The translations under genes and the position numbers were made by a program. The notes beneath the pieces are model-generated. The model was not told the DNA's origin. It searched no databases and saw only the letters and a program-made list of their open reading frames with translations. Shown here in pieces: positions 43,468 to 51,760 of a DNA stretch of 64,000 nucleotides. Positions within the stretch are counted from its first letter, which is position 1; each line of letters begins with the position of its first letter. The stretch is from Streptomyces coeruleorubidus (lineage in GTDB: Bacteria > Actinomycetota > Actinomycetes > Streptomycetales > Streptomycetaceae), in contig NZ_CP118527.1 of the NCBI RefSeq assembly GCF_028885415.1, positions 2,294,001-2,358,000 on the forward strand, written 5' to 3'.

Positions 43468-43489
43468 GCAGGCCCGGCTCAAGGCCTGC
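43468..43489. terminator. Hairpin between dapA and the convergent pseudogene
   Basis: GCAGGCC-CGGCTCAA-GGCCTGC, 7-bp perfect stem starting right after the dapA stop. No T-run; probable bidirectional terminator for the convergent genes. Confidence 0.55.
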
Positions 43490-43501
43490 CCACCGACCTC
43501 C

Positions 43502-44130
43502 TCACCGCTGCGCGATCACCCGTTGGTCGGGGCTCTGGCTGTAGGTCGTGGCCACGAGCTTCGTGCCGTCGGGCGAGAACTCCACGCCCGCCACCGGACG
43601 GTCGACCGGGATCCACCGCTTGACCTCGCCGCTCACGAGGTCGAGCAGCCCGATGCGCCGGACGGGCAGGTCCCGTTCCAGGACGGCTGCGGTCTCCAGC
43701 CGGGGGCGACGGCGACGTACGACCACCGGTCGGCCTTCTCGTACCTCTTCGTCCTGGGATTCAGCAGCCAGTACGTGCGCTCGGACACGGCACGGTCGGC
43801 GGACCGCTCGACGTTCCTGGAGGTGTAGTACGCGGCCAGGGCGACCCGGCCGGCCGCGATCACATCACGCGGCGGCGACTGACCCGGACGGGCGGTGACG
43901 CTGGTCTGCTCCACGCCGCCCGAGGGACGTACGTCCTGCTTGCCGGAGTCCAGCATCGGCACGGCCACGGCCACTGCGACCACGGCGGCGGCCGTCGCGG
44001 CGGCGCAGGCGAGCCGGCGGCTGCTGCGGCGGCGGACCGCCAGGACGCGGTCGGCGAAGCCGGGTGCCGCGGGCGGCTGCCCCTCGGCCTGGTCGCGCAG
44101 CGCGTCGCGCACGAGTTCGTCGACGTTCAC
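43502..44130 (-). pseudogene. Frameshifted and truncated sigma-factor partner protein (membrane sensor type)
   Basis: The first part (to about 43705) reads MNVDELVRDALRDQAEG..., with one membrane segment (RLACAAATAAAVVAVAVAVP), as in the sensor/anti-sigma-like proteins that accompany SigE-type ECF sigma factors. At a run of five Cs (43702-43706 on the plus strand as Gs) the frame breaks. The sequence continues in another frame as RLETAAVLERDLPVRRIG...GVEFSPDGTKLVATTY, a beta-propeller-like stretch, and stops at 43502, much shorter than such proteins usually are. One missing C restores the frame. It overlaps the sigma gene by ATGA. Confidence 0.75.
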
Positions 44131-44717
44131 TGACGCACCTCCACGGGCGAGTAGTCACGGGACGGCCGCTGTTCGTCGGCGGCCGGGCCCAGGGCGGCCA
44201 GCTCGGGCGCGAGGGCGCGCAGCCGGGCCAGGGAGCGATGGGTGGCGGACCGTACGGTGCCGACGGAGCAGCCCAGGATGCGGGCCACCTCGGTTTCGGG
44301 CAGATCCTCGAAGATGGGGCCCCCGCTCGAGCGAAGCCGAGAGTGGGGGAGCAGGACCAGTACCGTGCGCTGCCGAGCGGTCAGCCGGGCCAGCGCGCCC
44401 CGCATCACCAGACGCAGCTCGGCCGCACCGGAGGCGTCCGGGGCGGTGCCGGTCTCCGGCGGTTCGGCGACGCTCAGTTCACGCCTCGGCCACTTCAGCT
44501 GCCAGCGGCTGACCTGCTGGCGATAGAGGATCTGCCGGACGTACGCCTCGGGTTCGTCGATCCGGTGCCAGCGGCCCGCCGCCTTGATCAGCGCGTTCTG
44601 GAGCAGGTCCTCGCCCGCGTGCCGATCGCCGCCGCTCAGCAGGACCGCGGTCTTCAGCAGCGCGGACGACCTGTTCGCCACGAATTCCCGGAAGCTCTCC
44701 TGCACTTCGGCATCCAT
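44127..44717 (-). CDS. SigE-family ECF sigma factor with an in-frame repeat insertion
   Basis: 196 residues. Sigma-2 region about 1-75 (FREFVANRSSALLKTAVLLSGG; AGEDLLQNALIKAAGRW), sigma-4 region about 105-185 (LARLTARQRTVLVL; DLPETEVARILGCSVGTVRS). Between these, where the family reads VLVLRYFEDLPE, this protein has VLVLLPHSRLRSSGGPIFEDL: eleven extra residues from the palindromic element at 44313-44351. Frame is kept, but the first helix of sigma-4 is disturbed, so activity is uncertain. GAAGG lies six bases upstream of the ATG at 44717. Confidence 0.82.
   Translation of the reverse strand: MDAEVQESFREFVANRSSALLKTAVLLSGGDRHAGEDLLQNALIKAAGRWHRIDEPEAYVRQILYRQQVSRWQLKWPRRELSVAEPPETGTAPDASGAAELRLVMRGALARLTARQRTVLVLLPHSRLRSSGGPIFEDLPETEVARILGCSVGTVRSATHRSLARLRALAPELAALGPAADEQRPSRDYSPVEVRQ
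44313..44351. repeat. Palindromic Streptomyces repeat inside the sigma-factor gene
   Basis: GATGGGGCCCCCGCTCGAGC followed by GAAGCCGAGAGTGGGGGAG. I recognise this as a frequent small interspersed element of Streptomyces genomes. It is flanked by normal sigma-factor coding sequence on both sides and adds a net 33 bp. Confidence 0.7.
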
Positions 44718-44821
44718 CGTCACCTTCGCTTTCCCCCGGAGCGAACCCGCTGCCCGCCCCCGTACCCCTTGTGACGCGCGCGGGAGCCTCCCGCTATGCC
44801 ATCTGCCGGACACGAAAAACA

Positions 44822-44865
44822 GGCCGGGGCCCGTACCGCGAGTGTGTGCGGTACGGGCCCCGGCC
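44822..44865 (-). terminator. Strong terminator hairpin
   Basis: Perfect 18-bp inverted repeat (44822-44839 and 44848-44865) with an 8-nt loop GAGTGTGT. Lies directly downstream of the small secreted protein gene (stop at 44881) on the minus strand, and separates it from the sigma factor gene. Confidence 0.85.
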
Positions 44866-44880
44866 CGTCGATGTGCCGGC

Positions 44881-45105
44881 TCAGTTCCAGGCGTACCCGT
44901 CGCCGAACAGCAGGGTGTGCTCCAGCACGTCCTCCGCCGGGTCGTCGACCTGGCCGACGTTGATCAGCCCCACCCGGTGGCCGTTGTGCGAGCCCGTGTT
45001 GGTCTCGTCGGCGTGCGCGGCCCCCGCCGGAAGCCAGCACACCACCAGCGCCGTGACCGCCCCGGCCAGACAGCGCGCTACGGCCCGCCCCCGCTCGTTC
45101 CTCAT
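44881..45105 (-). CDS. Small secreted protein
   Basis: 74 residues: a signal peptide (MRNERGRAVARCLAGAVTAL..., cleavage near AHA-DE) and a mature peptide of about 40 residues (ETNTGSHNGHRVGLINVGQV...). ATG at 45105. No Cys in the mature part. It is the chromosomal neighbour beyond dapD in the element-free state. Function unknown. Confidence 0.65.
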   Translation of the reverse strand: MRNERGRAVARCLAGAVTALVVCWLPAGAAHADETNTGSHNGHRVGLINVGQVDDPAEDVLEHTLLFGDGYAWN

Positions 45106-45265
45106 GCCTCGGTCCTCGTTTCGTCGGTTCGGCTTGATGATCGGACACGACGTCCGCCCGTTCATCGGACTCTGCGCCCACCCGTTCATCTGCAAAAACC
45201 ACCACGAGGTCACGCCGGGTAACTCGTACGTGGCCCTGTTCGGGCGCTCGGGGACGGCCGACGCC

Positions 45266-45281
45266 GATCAGTTGTGGCTGT
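45266..45281. other. attL core
   Basis: 16-bp GATCAGTTGTGGCTGT. The match to attR extends leftwards imperfectly to 28 bp (45254-45281, 25 of 28 identical). The integrase gene ends 25 bp to the right. Confidence 0.85.
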
Positions 45282-45306
45282 TCTGAATCATGAGCAGGTC
45301 AGACGA

Positions 45307-46548
45307 TCAACCCGCCTCAGGGGCCGTTTCGGGGCCGTCATCGGTGCTCTCTTGGTCCCGAAAGACGCGATCCACGGCGGCCCGGGTGCGCGCCTCACTG
45401 TTCGGCATCAGGTGCGTGTACGTGCGGAGCGTGAAGCTCGGGTCGTGGTGGCCCAGGTACTCGCTCAGGGCCTTGATGCTCTCTCCCGCGTCCAGGAGCA
45501 CGGAGGCGTAGAAGTGACGGAGGGCATGCATGCCGTTCTCGCGTCCGAGGGGTATGCCGGCCGAAGTGAGAGCCGGGCGCCATACGGACCGGTTGAAGCG
45601 GAACCGGTGCAGCCATTGACGCCGAGCGTTGACGAACAGCAGCGAGGCCGTGACGGGCGGGCCGTCCGGGCTCTTCCACGGCAGGGTGACCGCTACCGGC
45701 TCGTGCTTCGTGATGTGGGCCGCCAGCGCGAAGGAGACTGTCTCGGGCAGCGGTACGTGACGTTCCTTGCCGCCCTTCGGCGGACCGAAGATCGCTTGCA
45801 CGCCGCGTATGAGCTTGACCTGGCGGACTACGTGAACCGTGCCGCTGAGGAAGTCGATGTCCTCAACGGCGAGGCCGAAGATCTCTCCCTGTCGGAGCCC
45901 ACAGCCTGCCCCCAGGGAAACCATCTCCTGGTAGGCGTCCGGCAGCGCCTCGTGCATGGCCATGACGCGATCGAGGGACCACGGCTTGACCTTCCGGCCG
46001 TCGAGGGAGGGCGCCCGGACAGAACGGGCCCGGCACGGGTTCTCCGCAATGATCCGGTCCTCCACGGCAGCCGTGAAGACGGCCGACACGTTGGCGAAGA
46101 TCGACCGTCGGTAGGACGCCGCGCGCCCCGTCTCCTCCAGCTGTCGCATCCATGCCCGCAGGTGCGAGGGCCGGAAGGACGCCATGGGCCGATCGCCGAG
46201 GTACGGAAGGGCGTGGACCCTGAGACGAATCTCGACGCTCTCACGGGTCACCGGGTCGATGGTCAGCGCCGCCATCCATTCCTTGGCGTACTGCGCGAAG
46301 GTCACCGAGCCCGCAGCCGGGTCGATGTACCGCCCCTGGGACATGTCCGCTTCGATGTTGGACAGCCAGGCTTCGGCCTTGCGCTTCTGCTTGTCCGGGA
46401 AGCTCTTCGACTTCTCCGAGCCGTCCGGCGCGATGTACCGGGCGCGGTAGCGGTGGCCGACGCCAAAACGGTCGGTCTTGACCCTGACAGTCTTGCCGTC
46501 CGGGCCGGGGAGGGCCTTGTACCAGCGATCCTGAACATGTCCGGCCAT
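45307..46548 (-). CDS. int: Tyrosine recombinase (site-specific integrase) of the AICE
   Basis: 413 residues. N-terminal arm-binding and SAM-like core-binding domains (about 75-170), then the catalytic domain with R219 (GCGLRQGE), H341 and R344 (HALRH), H367 (LGHHD) and nucleophile Y377 (RTYTHL). The ATG at 46548 overlaps the xis stop by one base (TGATG); the open frame upstream of it has no ribosome site. Closest in layout to pSAM2-type integrases, but the target is a protein-coding gene (dapD) instead of a tRNA gene. Confidence 0.92.
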   Translation of the reverse strand: MAGHVQDRWYKALPGPDGKTVRVKTDRFGVGHRYRARYIAPDGSEKSKSFPDKQKRKAEAWLSNIEADMSQGRYIDPAAGSVTFAQYAKEWMAALTIDPVTRESVEIRLRVHALPYLGDRPMASFRPSHLRAWMRQLEETGRAASYRRSIFANVSAVFTAAVEDRIIAENPCRARSVRAPSLDGRKVKPWSLDRVMAMHEALPDAYQEMVSLGAGCGLRQGEIFGLAVEDIDFLSGTVHVVRQVKLIRGVQAIFGPPKGGKERHVPLPETVSFALAAHITKHEPVAVTLPWKSPDGPPVTASLLFVNARRQWLHRFRFNRSVWRPALTSAGIPLGRENGMHALRHFYASVLLDAGESIKALSEYLGHHDPSFTLRTYTHLMPNSEARTRAAVDRVFRDQESTDDGPETAPEAG

Positions 46549-46748
46549 CAGGCAGCAGCCCCTTCCATGCGGGACTTGACCCATGCCTGTACGTCCTGCG
46601 GGTCGAACCTGAGATGCCGACCGACCCTGAAGCCGCGGGGCCCTATGTGCTTTCTCCGCCACTGGTAGACGGTCTCGACGCTGGGCAGCTCGAAGAGCTG
46701 GACCAGGTCCTCAGGTGTGAGATACCGATCGGGCAGCCGGGTCGGCAT
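46548..46748 (-). CDS. xis: Excisionase, MerR-like helix-turn-helix
   Basis: 66 residues: YLTPEDLVQLFELPSVETVYQWR... and GRHLRFDPQDVQAWV, the winged-helix (HTH_17) pattern of AICE excisionases. ATG at 46748 with GGGAG eight bases upstream; GTG codons at 46754 and 46757 are alternatives. Lies between rep and int and is needed with Int for excision. Confidence 0.88.
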   Translation of the reverse strand: MPTRLPDRYLTPEDLVQLFELPSVETVYQWRRKHIGPRGFRVGRHLRFDPQDVQAWVKSRMEGAAA

Positions 46749-46750
46749 GG

Positions 46751-48127
46751 TCACCACTCCCTTTCATCTGGCAGCGCGGCGAGCGCTTCGCGGGCGGTTT
46801 CGCGGTTGAGCTGGAGGTCGCGGGCGATGGTGGCGGCGAGGGCGGATTCGCCGGGGGTGTGGCCGTGCCCGGCGTACTGCCAGTCGGCCAGGACCAGGAC
46901 GGTGTCGGGCTCGCGGTCCTCGAGGCCGAGGGCGGCGTGTTCCTGGGCGGCGCGGTAGTCGGCGCGTGCCTGGCGGAGGGCGCCGAGGGTGGTGGAGTAC
47001 CGGCGGGACTTGGAGGAGAAGTGGCCCCGGAAGCCGAGCATGTGAGCCCAGGCCCACAGGCGCCGGTCCGGGTAGAGCGGGTCGAGCTGCTTGCAGGCCT
47101 CGATGAGGCGGCGGGTGTGGTCCGGGACCTGGTGGCGGTCGAGCTCGGCGAGTTCGCCGATGCGGCGGTCCAGGGTGCCGGTGTTCTCGGCGGCCTTGGT
47201 GGCGTACTTGGCCACGTACGAGGCGACCGCCTGCTCGGTGATCTGGGAGCCGTCGCCGAAGGCCTTCACGGGCCGGACGTCGAGCTGGGTGCCCCAGCGG
47301 AAGGTACGGGCCGGTTGGTCCTCAGCGGCCGGGACGGAGACGGACGTGTAGGAGTGCGCGGCAGCTGCACGGATCGAGTCGGCGAGGAGATCGACCGTCG
47401 CCCAGGAGGGCGGGGCCGTCTCGGGTCCGTCGGGGCCGTCGATGCGGATCACTGCGTGGAAGTGCAGGGCGCCGCGCTTTTGGAACTCGGCGACCTTGCC
47501 GTATGAGAGACGGGCACACTCCTTCAGCTCGCGCTGGGTGATGCCGGCGCGGGCGGCGATCTCGCGGCGGAGCCGGTTGGTGAAGCGCTGCCAGAGCTGC
47601 CCGGCGTGGTTGTTGAACAGCACCGCGCCCGCGTAGTCATACGTCGCCGGGTCCAGGGCCGTTCCCAGGTCAGGGTCATCGGCGCCGTGGCGGATACCGC
47701 AGCGGCAGAGGCCATGGTCGGGCCGGTTGTGGACCCGACCGAAGGAGGGGGCGGTGAGGGTGGCGAAGACGCGCGGGTGGTCGCGGACGGTGGCGGGGAT
47801 GTCGCGTCGGTCGTCGCCAGCCAGGCCCGCGCGGATGAGGTGGTAGGTGTCGCCCGCGTACGTCCAGGCGCAGGACGGGCAGCGCGAAGCGCGTCGGTTG
47901 CCGCAGGCGACACGCAGACGGCCGCCCGGCTCGTTGGCGGTGGAGTAGTGGTGCAGGGTCTCGCCGGTGGTCTTGTCCTTGGCAAGGGTCCAGCCGGTCA
48001 GGTGGATAGGGTCGGCGCAGCCGCCGGTGCGGCGGATCTGCTCGTGCCAGCGGTCGAAGTCGGATGCCGAAGCCACCCTCAGCAGGTCGCCGAGGGTGGT
48101 CGGATCGAGCAGGTCAGGCACGCGCAC
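46751..48127 (-). CDS. Replication initiator protein (RepSA-type)
   Basis: 458 residues from a GTG start. It has a zinc-like CGNRRASRCPSCAWTY region, the two-histidine metal motif HFHAVIRID and a downstream VASYVAKYATKAAE motif with the candidate catalytic Tyr, as in rolling-circle initiators of pSAM2-like elements. It would nick the double-strand origin and let the excised circle replicate. Overlaps the small CxxC gene by 14 bp. Confidence 0.88.
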   Translation of the reverse strand: MRVPDLLDPTTLGDLLRVASASDFDRWHEQIRRTGGCADPIHLTGWTLAKDKTTGETLHHYSTANEPGGRLRVACGNRRASRCPSCAWTYAGDTYHLIRAGLAGDDRRDIPATVRDHPRVFATLTAPSFGRVHNRPDHGLCRCGIRHGADDPDLGTALDPATYDYAGAVLFNNHAGQLWQRFTNRLRREIAARAGITQRELKECARLSYGKVAEFQKRGALHFHAVIRIDGPDGPETAPPSWATVDLLADSIRAAAAHSYTSVSVPAAEDQPARTFRWGTQLDVRPVKAFGDGSQITEQAVASYVAKYATKAAENTGTLDRRIGELAELDRHQVPDHTRRLIEACKQLDPLYPDRRLWAWAHMLGFRGHFSSKSRRYSTTLGALRQARADYRAAQEHAALGLEDREPDTVLVLADWQYAGHGHTPGESALAATIARDLQLNRETAREALAALPDEREW

Positions 48128-48299
48128 CCTCCCGGACGCGGCGGGCGGGGACGGTGCCCAGGCCGTCGCAGGCCGGGCAGTTGGCGGTGATGATGCGCAG
48201 GTGGCCGTGCCGGTCGCGGCCGCCGGTGGTGATAGCGGCGGAGGCGAAACCGTCGCAGTCGGGGCAGATACGGGGCGCGGGTGCGGTGGGGTCGGTCAT
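48114..48299 (-). CDS. Small CxxC zinc-ribbon-like protein
   Basis: 61 residues with CPDCDG and CPACDG, a two-knuckle zinc site resembling half of a DnaJ zinc domain. It overlaps rep by 14 bp. Common in AICEs at this position; role unknown, possibly a Rep accessory. Confidence 0.7.
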   Translation of the reverse strand: MTDPTAPAPRICPDCDGFASAAITTGGRDRHGHLRIITANCPACDGLGTVPARRVREGARA

Positions 48300-48387
48300 G
48301 CTGGGGCTTCCTTCCGGTTGTGAGATCGGACAGGGGCGCGGCTCCCGGGCGGCGGAGACTTGGCGGTTGAGGCCGCCCGGGAGCCGG

Positions 48388-48711
48388 TCAGCGGCGCTTG
48401 GCGTCGGCGTTGACCAGGGAGCGGATCACCAGGGCGCAGATGGCGAGCGAGGCGCCGGTGACGGCGACCGCCAGGAGCATGGAGACCAGGACGGCGCCGA
48501 CGACCAGGACCACGGCGGTGCCGCCGCCGACGAGGGCGAGGGCGGTGCCGGGGGTGAGCTGCACCGTCGGCCGGGACGGCGCGGGGGCCGGGGCCACCGG
48601 GGCGGGCGGCGTGGTCTGAGCGGCCGGGACGATGGTGGTCGGCTCGACCACGGCAGGCGGGCTGACCTGGCCGGTCGGCGTGGGCATGGTCGGGATCTTC
48701 GGACGGAACAT
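48388..48711 (-). CDS. Pro-rich membrane protein (spread-type)
   Basis: 107 residues: Pro/Thr-rich first half, then one or two membrane helices (ALALVGGGTAVVLVVGAVLV; LLAVAVTGASLAICALVI). Position and composition match the Spd proteins of Streptomyces conjugative elements, which help intramycelial plasmid spread. Confidence 0.65.
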   Translation of the reverse strand: MFRPKIPTMPTPTGQVSPPAVVEPTTIVPAAQTTPPAPVAPAPAPSRPTVQLTPGTALALVGGGTAVVLVVGAVLVSMLLAVAVTGASLAICALVIRSLVNADAKRR

Positions 48712-48729
48712 CAGCGGTTCTCCCTTCGG

Positions 48730-48885
48730 CTACTTGATGAAGGTGTCGATGGCGGGGGCCAGGACGCTGTCGGCGAGGAGGAAGCCGCCGAGCAGCAGGA
48801 CGGCGATGAGCCAGGCGGGCGGGCGGATGAGCTTGACGCCGAGGTAGCCGACGACGAGCAGGGCGAGCCAGAGCGGTACTTCCAT
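48730..48885 (-). CDS. Tiny membrane protein of the spread cluster
   Basis: 51 residues (MEVPLWLALLVVGYLG...), almost entirely two hydrophobic segments separated by KLIRPPAW. AGGAGG stands nine bases before the ATG at 48885. Its size and place suggest an Spd-type spread peptide. Confidence 0.65.
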   Translation of the reverse strand: MEVPLWLALLVVGYLGVKLIRPPAWLIAVLLLGGFLLADSVLAPAIDTFIK

Positions 48886-48898
48886 GGCGGAGGGCCTC

Positions 48899-49090
48899 CT
48901 AGCGGATGCGGCAGCGGTGGGTGCGGGCGGCGAGCTGGGCGGCGGACTGGCTGGAGTAGTCGGAGGACCAGCCGCAGCGGTCGGCGGTGCACACGGCGGC
49001 GTGCTTGGTGTGGCCGTTGCGGTCGCGGTGGGTGCCGATCTGCACCGGGCCGATGCGCATCACGGAGTGGAAGTGGTCGCGGGCGGGCAT
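48899..49090 (-). CDS. Mobile-element transfer protein (SpdA-like)
   Basis: 63 residues with MRIGPVQIGTHRDRNGHTKH, C34/C39 and a C-terminal RTHRCR. This is the short family annotated as 'mobile element transfer protein' in pSAM2-type AICEs. Probably DNA- or metal-binding. Confidence 0.75.
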   Translation of the reverse strand: MPARDHFHSVMRIGPVQIGTHRDRNGHTKHAAVCTADRCGWSSDYSSQSAAQLAARTHRCRIR

Positions 49091-49091
49091 G

Positions 49092-49286
49092 TCAGTCGGT
49101 CTCCTCTCGGGTCAGGGCCGGGTCGGGGAAGGCGGCGCGGATACCGGCGGCGGTGGCCGGGTCGGCGGTGCGGCGTGCGGCTTCCTCGGCGAGCAGGTGC
49201 GCGAGGAGGGGCCGGTTCGCGGCGGCCATCTCGCGGGCGGCGTCGAGGTGGTCGGCGGCGGTCAGGTCGGCCGGGTCACTGGTCAT
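49092..49286 (-). CDS. Small helical AICE protein
   Basis: 64 residues (MTSDPADLTAADHLDAAREM...), Ala-rich and predicted helical. GGGAG precedes the ATG at 49286; one base separates its stop from the SpdA-like start. No assigned function. Confidence 0.6.
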   Translation of the reverse strand: MTSDPADLTAADHLDAAREMAAANRPLLAHLLAEEAARRTADPATAAGIRAAFPDPALTREETD

Positions 49287-49305
49287 GGCGTATCTCCCGT
49301 CGATG

Positions 49306-49998
49306 TCAGGCGAGTTGGGCGGCGATGGCGTCGGCGAGCTGGGGTGGGACGCCGAGGCGGGCGCGCAGGGTGTCGGTGTCGATCGGCGTACCGGTACGGG
49401 CACGGTGGTCGTCGGCGACCTTGCGGGCGTGGTCGACCAGCGCGGCCGGGACCGGCACAGCCGGAGCAGCGGCGACCGGGGCAGGCTCGGCCGGGGCAGG
49501 CTCGGCAGCCGGAAGGGCCGGGGTGTCGACAGCCGGAATCGGCTCGGGCTCAGGTTCCGTCTCAGCAACCGGCTCAGGATCCGGCTCGGTAACCGGGGCT
49601 GCGGGCGCCGGCGGATCCGGCACCCGGTCCACGGCGGACTTGGGTGCGTGGGCGAGAAGCGTGCCGCCGAGGAAGGCGAGGGCGGGCCACCCGGCGACGC
49701 CGAGCCGGAGCAGAGCGGGCGGGTGTTCCAGGTCCAGGAACCCGGCAGTGGCGACGTTGGCGCCGAGAGAGGCGAACAGAGCGACGATGAACCAGCACCA
49801 GGCCAACCGGGACGGGCCATCGACACGGAGCCGCCGCCAGGAGGCGACCAGGAGCAGGTCGACACTGACCGGGTAAGCCCATGCCTTCCAACCCGTCTGT
49901 CCAGCAGCGGCGGCCAGGTCGTGCAGGTGGGCGAAGGACAGGGCTCCGGCGATCACGGCCTGAACCAGGACGGCATCGGGGCGGATCGAGCGGGTCAT
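49306..49998 (-). CDS. DUF2637 membrane protein (SpdB-like)
   Basis: 230 residues. Four membrane segments in the first 120 residues (LVQAVIAGALSFAHLHDLAA; KAWAYPVSVDLLLVASW), the DUF2637 signature of SpdB-type spread proteins. A Pro/Glu-rich repeat follows and then a helical tail. In Streptomyces these proteins help the plasmid cross septa after TraB-mediated transfer. The linker contains a 43-bp sequence also found at 52670-52712. Confidence 0.78.
   Translation of the reverse strand: MTRSIRPDAVLVQAVIAGALSFAHLHDLAAAAGQTGWKAWAYPVSVDLLLVASWRRLRVDGPSRLAWCWFIVALFASLGANVATAGFLDLEHPPALLRLGVAGWPALAFLGGTLLAHAPKSAVDRVPDPPAPAAPVTEPDPEPVAETEPEPEPIPAVDTPALPAAEPAPAEPAPVAAAPAVPVPAALVDHARKVADDHRARTGTPIDTDTLRARLGVPPQLADAIAAQLA
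49593..49635 (+). repeat. 43-bp direct repeat, copy 1 (inside the DUF2637 gene)
   Basis: Begins CCGGGGCTGCGGGCGCCGGC and ends CCCGGTCCACGGC; identical to 52670-52712 except for one base (T instead of A at position 24). Here it encodes part of the Pro-rich linker on the minus strand. Confidence 0.9.
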
Positions 49999-50036
49999 GT
50001 CGTCACCTCCTTAGGTGGGCAAGGGACGAGGCGGGA

Positions 50037-51392
50037 TCAGGCGGCGGCCGGGGCAGACTCGACGGCCGGGGCCGGAAGCGGCTTCGGACCGCCGAGTGCG
50101 GGCCGGAAGGGAGCCAGGGCGGGCAGGTCCGGGACCAAATCGGCGTACCGGTTGCAGGTGTTGACGGCCTGACGAAGCGAGGTGTGCGGAGCGCGGATCC
50201 GGGCCCAACCGCCGGTCGAATCGCCCGTGATGGCGACGCCGGGCGTGTCGGTAGAGATCTGGATCGCGGCCAGCACGGCATCCGGTGCGATGTCGCCGAG
50301 GGCCATGTTCGCGCTGGACTCGTCGTTGACGCGGTGGGCGGTGCGGCCGGTGAGCTGGGCGCGCAGCATGGTGATGCCCTTGCCGAGTTCGGAGCCGAAG
50401 CGCTGCCCGCAGATCTCCAGGTAGATCCCGGCCGCCCGACCGAGCTGGGCCAACCGCGCGAGGGCGGTGATGATCCGGTCCCGGCGCTTCTCCTCGTCCT
50501 TGGTGGCGAACAGGGCGAGTTCGGCGACCTCGTCGACCAGGACCACGATGGGAACGGGTCGCAGGTCTTCCGGCAGGTCCCAGATGTCGGCGGCGATCTC
50601 CGCATCCGGCACGTCGGCGGTGATCCGCTGCTCGGCGCGGATGAGCTGGTAGACGTCTTCCATGTGCTCTACCAGCGCGTCGAGGAGTTCGGCGGCGGTG
50701 TCCGGGTTGTCGGCCAGCGCAGAGAACCGACGGGCCAGCGGGAAGAGTTCCACTCCTTGCTTGCAGTCGATGCCCACCAGCGCGACACGTTGCGGCGCAA
50801 GTGCGGCCACCAGGTTGCGCTGATAGACAGACTTGCCGGACTCGGTGGCACCGAGGGTGAGGGCGTGCGGAACAGCTCGGTAGTCCCTGAAGTGAACGGC
50901 GCCGTCCTCGCGCAGGGCGACCGGGACCCGCATCGGCCGGGTGTCGCACTTGGCAGGCATCTGCACGCGCTTGAGCACGTCATAGCCGGTCATCCGCACT
51001 TCAACCACGCCGGAGCGCAGTTCGCGGGAGGTGACGCCGTACATCGCGAACGAGTGCCGCAGCCGGTCACACGAGGCCGACACGTCGAAGGCGTCCTGTC
51101 CGGGCCGGAGCTTGAGGCGCAACACCAGGCCGGTCCGGGTCGGTCGTACCCGCAGGATGCGCGGAGCCCGGGGGCCGGGAACGGGACGGTTGGTCATCCG
51201 CGCCAGGGCCAGGCGCCAGCGGGGAGCCGGGACGGTCAGGCCACAGGCGTCCATCACGGACGGGTAGCGGAGCAGGACCCGCAGGGTCGCCAGGGCGACG
51301 CCGAAGGTCAGCCAGTACCAGGCGGGGCGCCGCCACCGCAGGAGTCCCGCAGCGGCGACGACCAGCGCCAGGGCGACGGTCAGCCAGGTCAT
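50037..51392 (-). CDS. TraB-type FtsK/SpoIIIE DNA translocase
   Basis: 451 residues. Two N-terminal membrane segments, then the FtsK-like motor with Walker A GATESGKS (181-188) and Walker B VVLVDEVA (283-290), and QLTGRTAHRVNDESSANMALG of the translocase core. Actinomycete TraB proteins move double-stranded DNA from mycelium to mycelium and bind 8-bp repeats at clt through a C-terminal winged helix. The C-terminal part here is short, so recognition may differ. Main conjugation gene of the element. Confidence 0.9.
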   Translation of the reverse strand: MTWLTVALALVVAAAGLLRWRRPAWYWLTFGVALATLRVLLRYPSVMDACGLTVPAPRWRLALARMTNRPVPGPRAPRILRVRPTRTGLVLRLKLRPGQDAFDVSASCDRLRHSFAMYGVTSRELRSGVVEVRMTGYDVLKRVQMPAKCDTRPMRVPVALREDGAVHFRDYRAVPHALTLGATESGKSVYQRNLVAALAPQRVALVGIDCKQGVELFPLARRFSALADNPDTAAELLDALVEHMEDVYQLIRAEQRITADVPDAEIAADIWDLPEDLRPVPIVVLVDEVAELALFATKDEEKRRDRIITALARLAQLGRAAGIYLEICGQRFGSELGKGITMLRAQLTGRTAHRVNDESSANMALGDIAPDAVLAAIQISTDTPGVAITGDSTGGWARIRAPHTSLRQAVNTCNRYADLVPDLPALAPFRPALGGPKPLPAPAVESAPAAA

Positions 51393-51395
51393 GGC

Positions 51396-51752
51396 TCAGG
51401 CCGCCTTCGGCTGCTCAGCACCGGCAGCGAGCGAGGTGACAGCGACCGCACGGAACGCGATGCCGTGCCGCTTCTGGCCGTTGAACTCGTTCTCCCACGG
51501 CCGGGCGATCAGCCCCGTCAGCGCGACCGGGGTACCCATCGTCAGCTCGCCCGAGATGCCGCTCTCCGGCACGGTGACGTTGAGGATCTCGACCTCGCCA
51601 TTGAGGGCGAACATCACGCTCACCGTCATCAGCTTCGCGCCCGTCTCGGCGTCCGTGGCAATCTCGCCGGTCCGGCGGTCACGAACCTTGGGCTCCGGGG
51701 TCTGGGCGACCATCACGGTCGCAGTGGAGGTGTCGACGGGAATCTGACGCAT
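51396..51752 (-). CDS. SCO3933-like regulatory protein of AICEs
   Basis: 118 residues. I recognise the family from annotation as 'SCO3933 family regulatory protein'; it is predicted beta-rich (MTVSVMFALNGEVEILNVTVP; WENEFNGQKRHGIAFRA). It may be a single-strand-binding-like fold. Three bases separate its stop from the traB start, so it is the first gene of the transfer operon. Its ribosome site is part of an inverted repeat (51761-51814). Confidence 0.75.
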   Translation of the reverse strand: MRQIPVDTSTATVMVAQTPEPKVRDRRTGEIATDAETGAKLMTVSVMFALNGEVEILNVTVPESGISGELTMGTPVALTGLIARPWENEFNGQKRHGIAFRAVAVTSLAAGAEQPKAA

Positions 51753-51760
51753 CGTCTGTT

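Noticed and set aside
45106..45265. Remnant of dapD or an extra gene at attL
   Set aside because: Only the core repeat with the last dapD codons is present; no further similarity or open frame with support.
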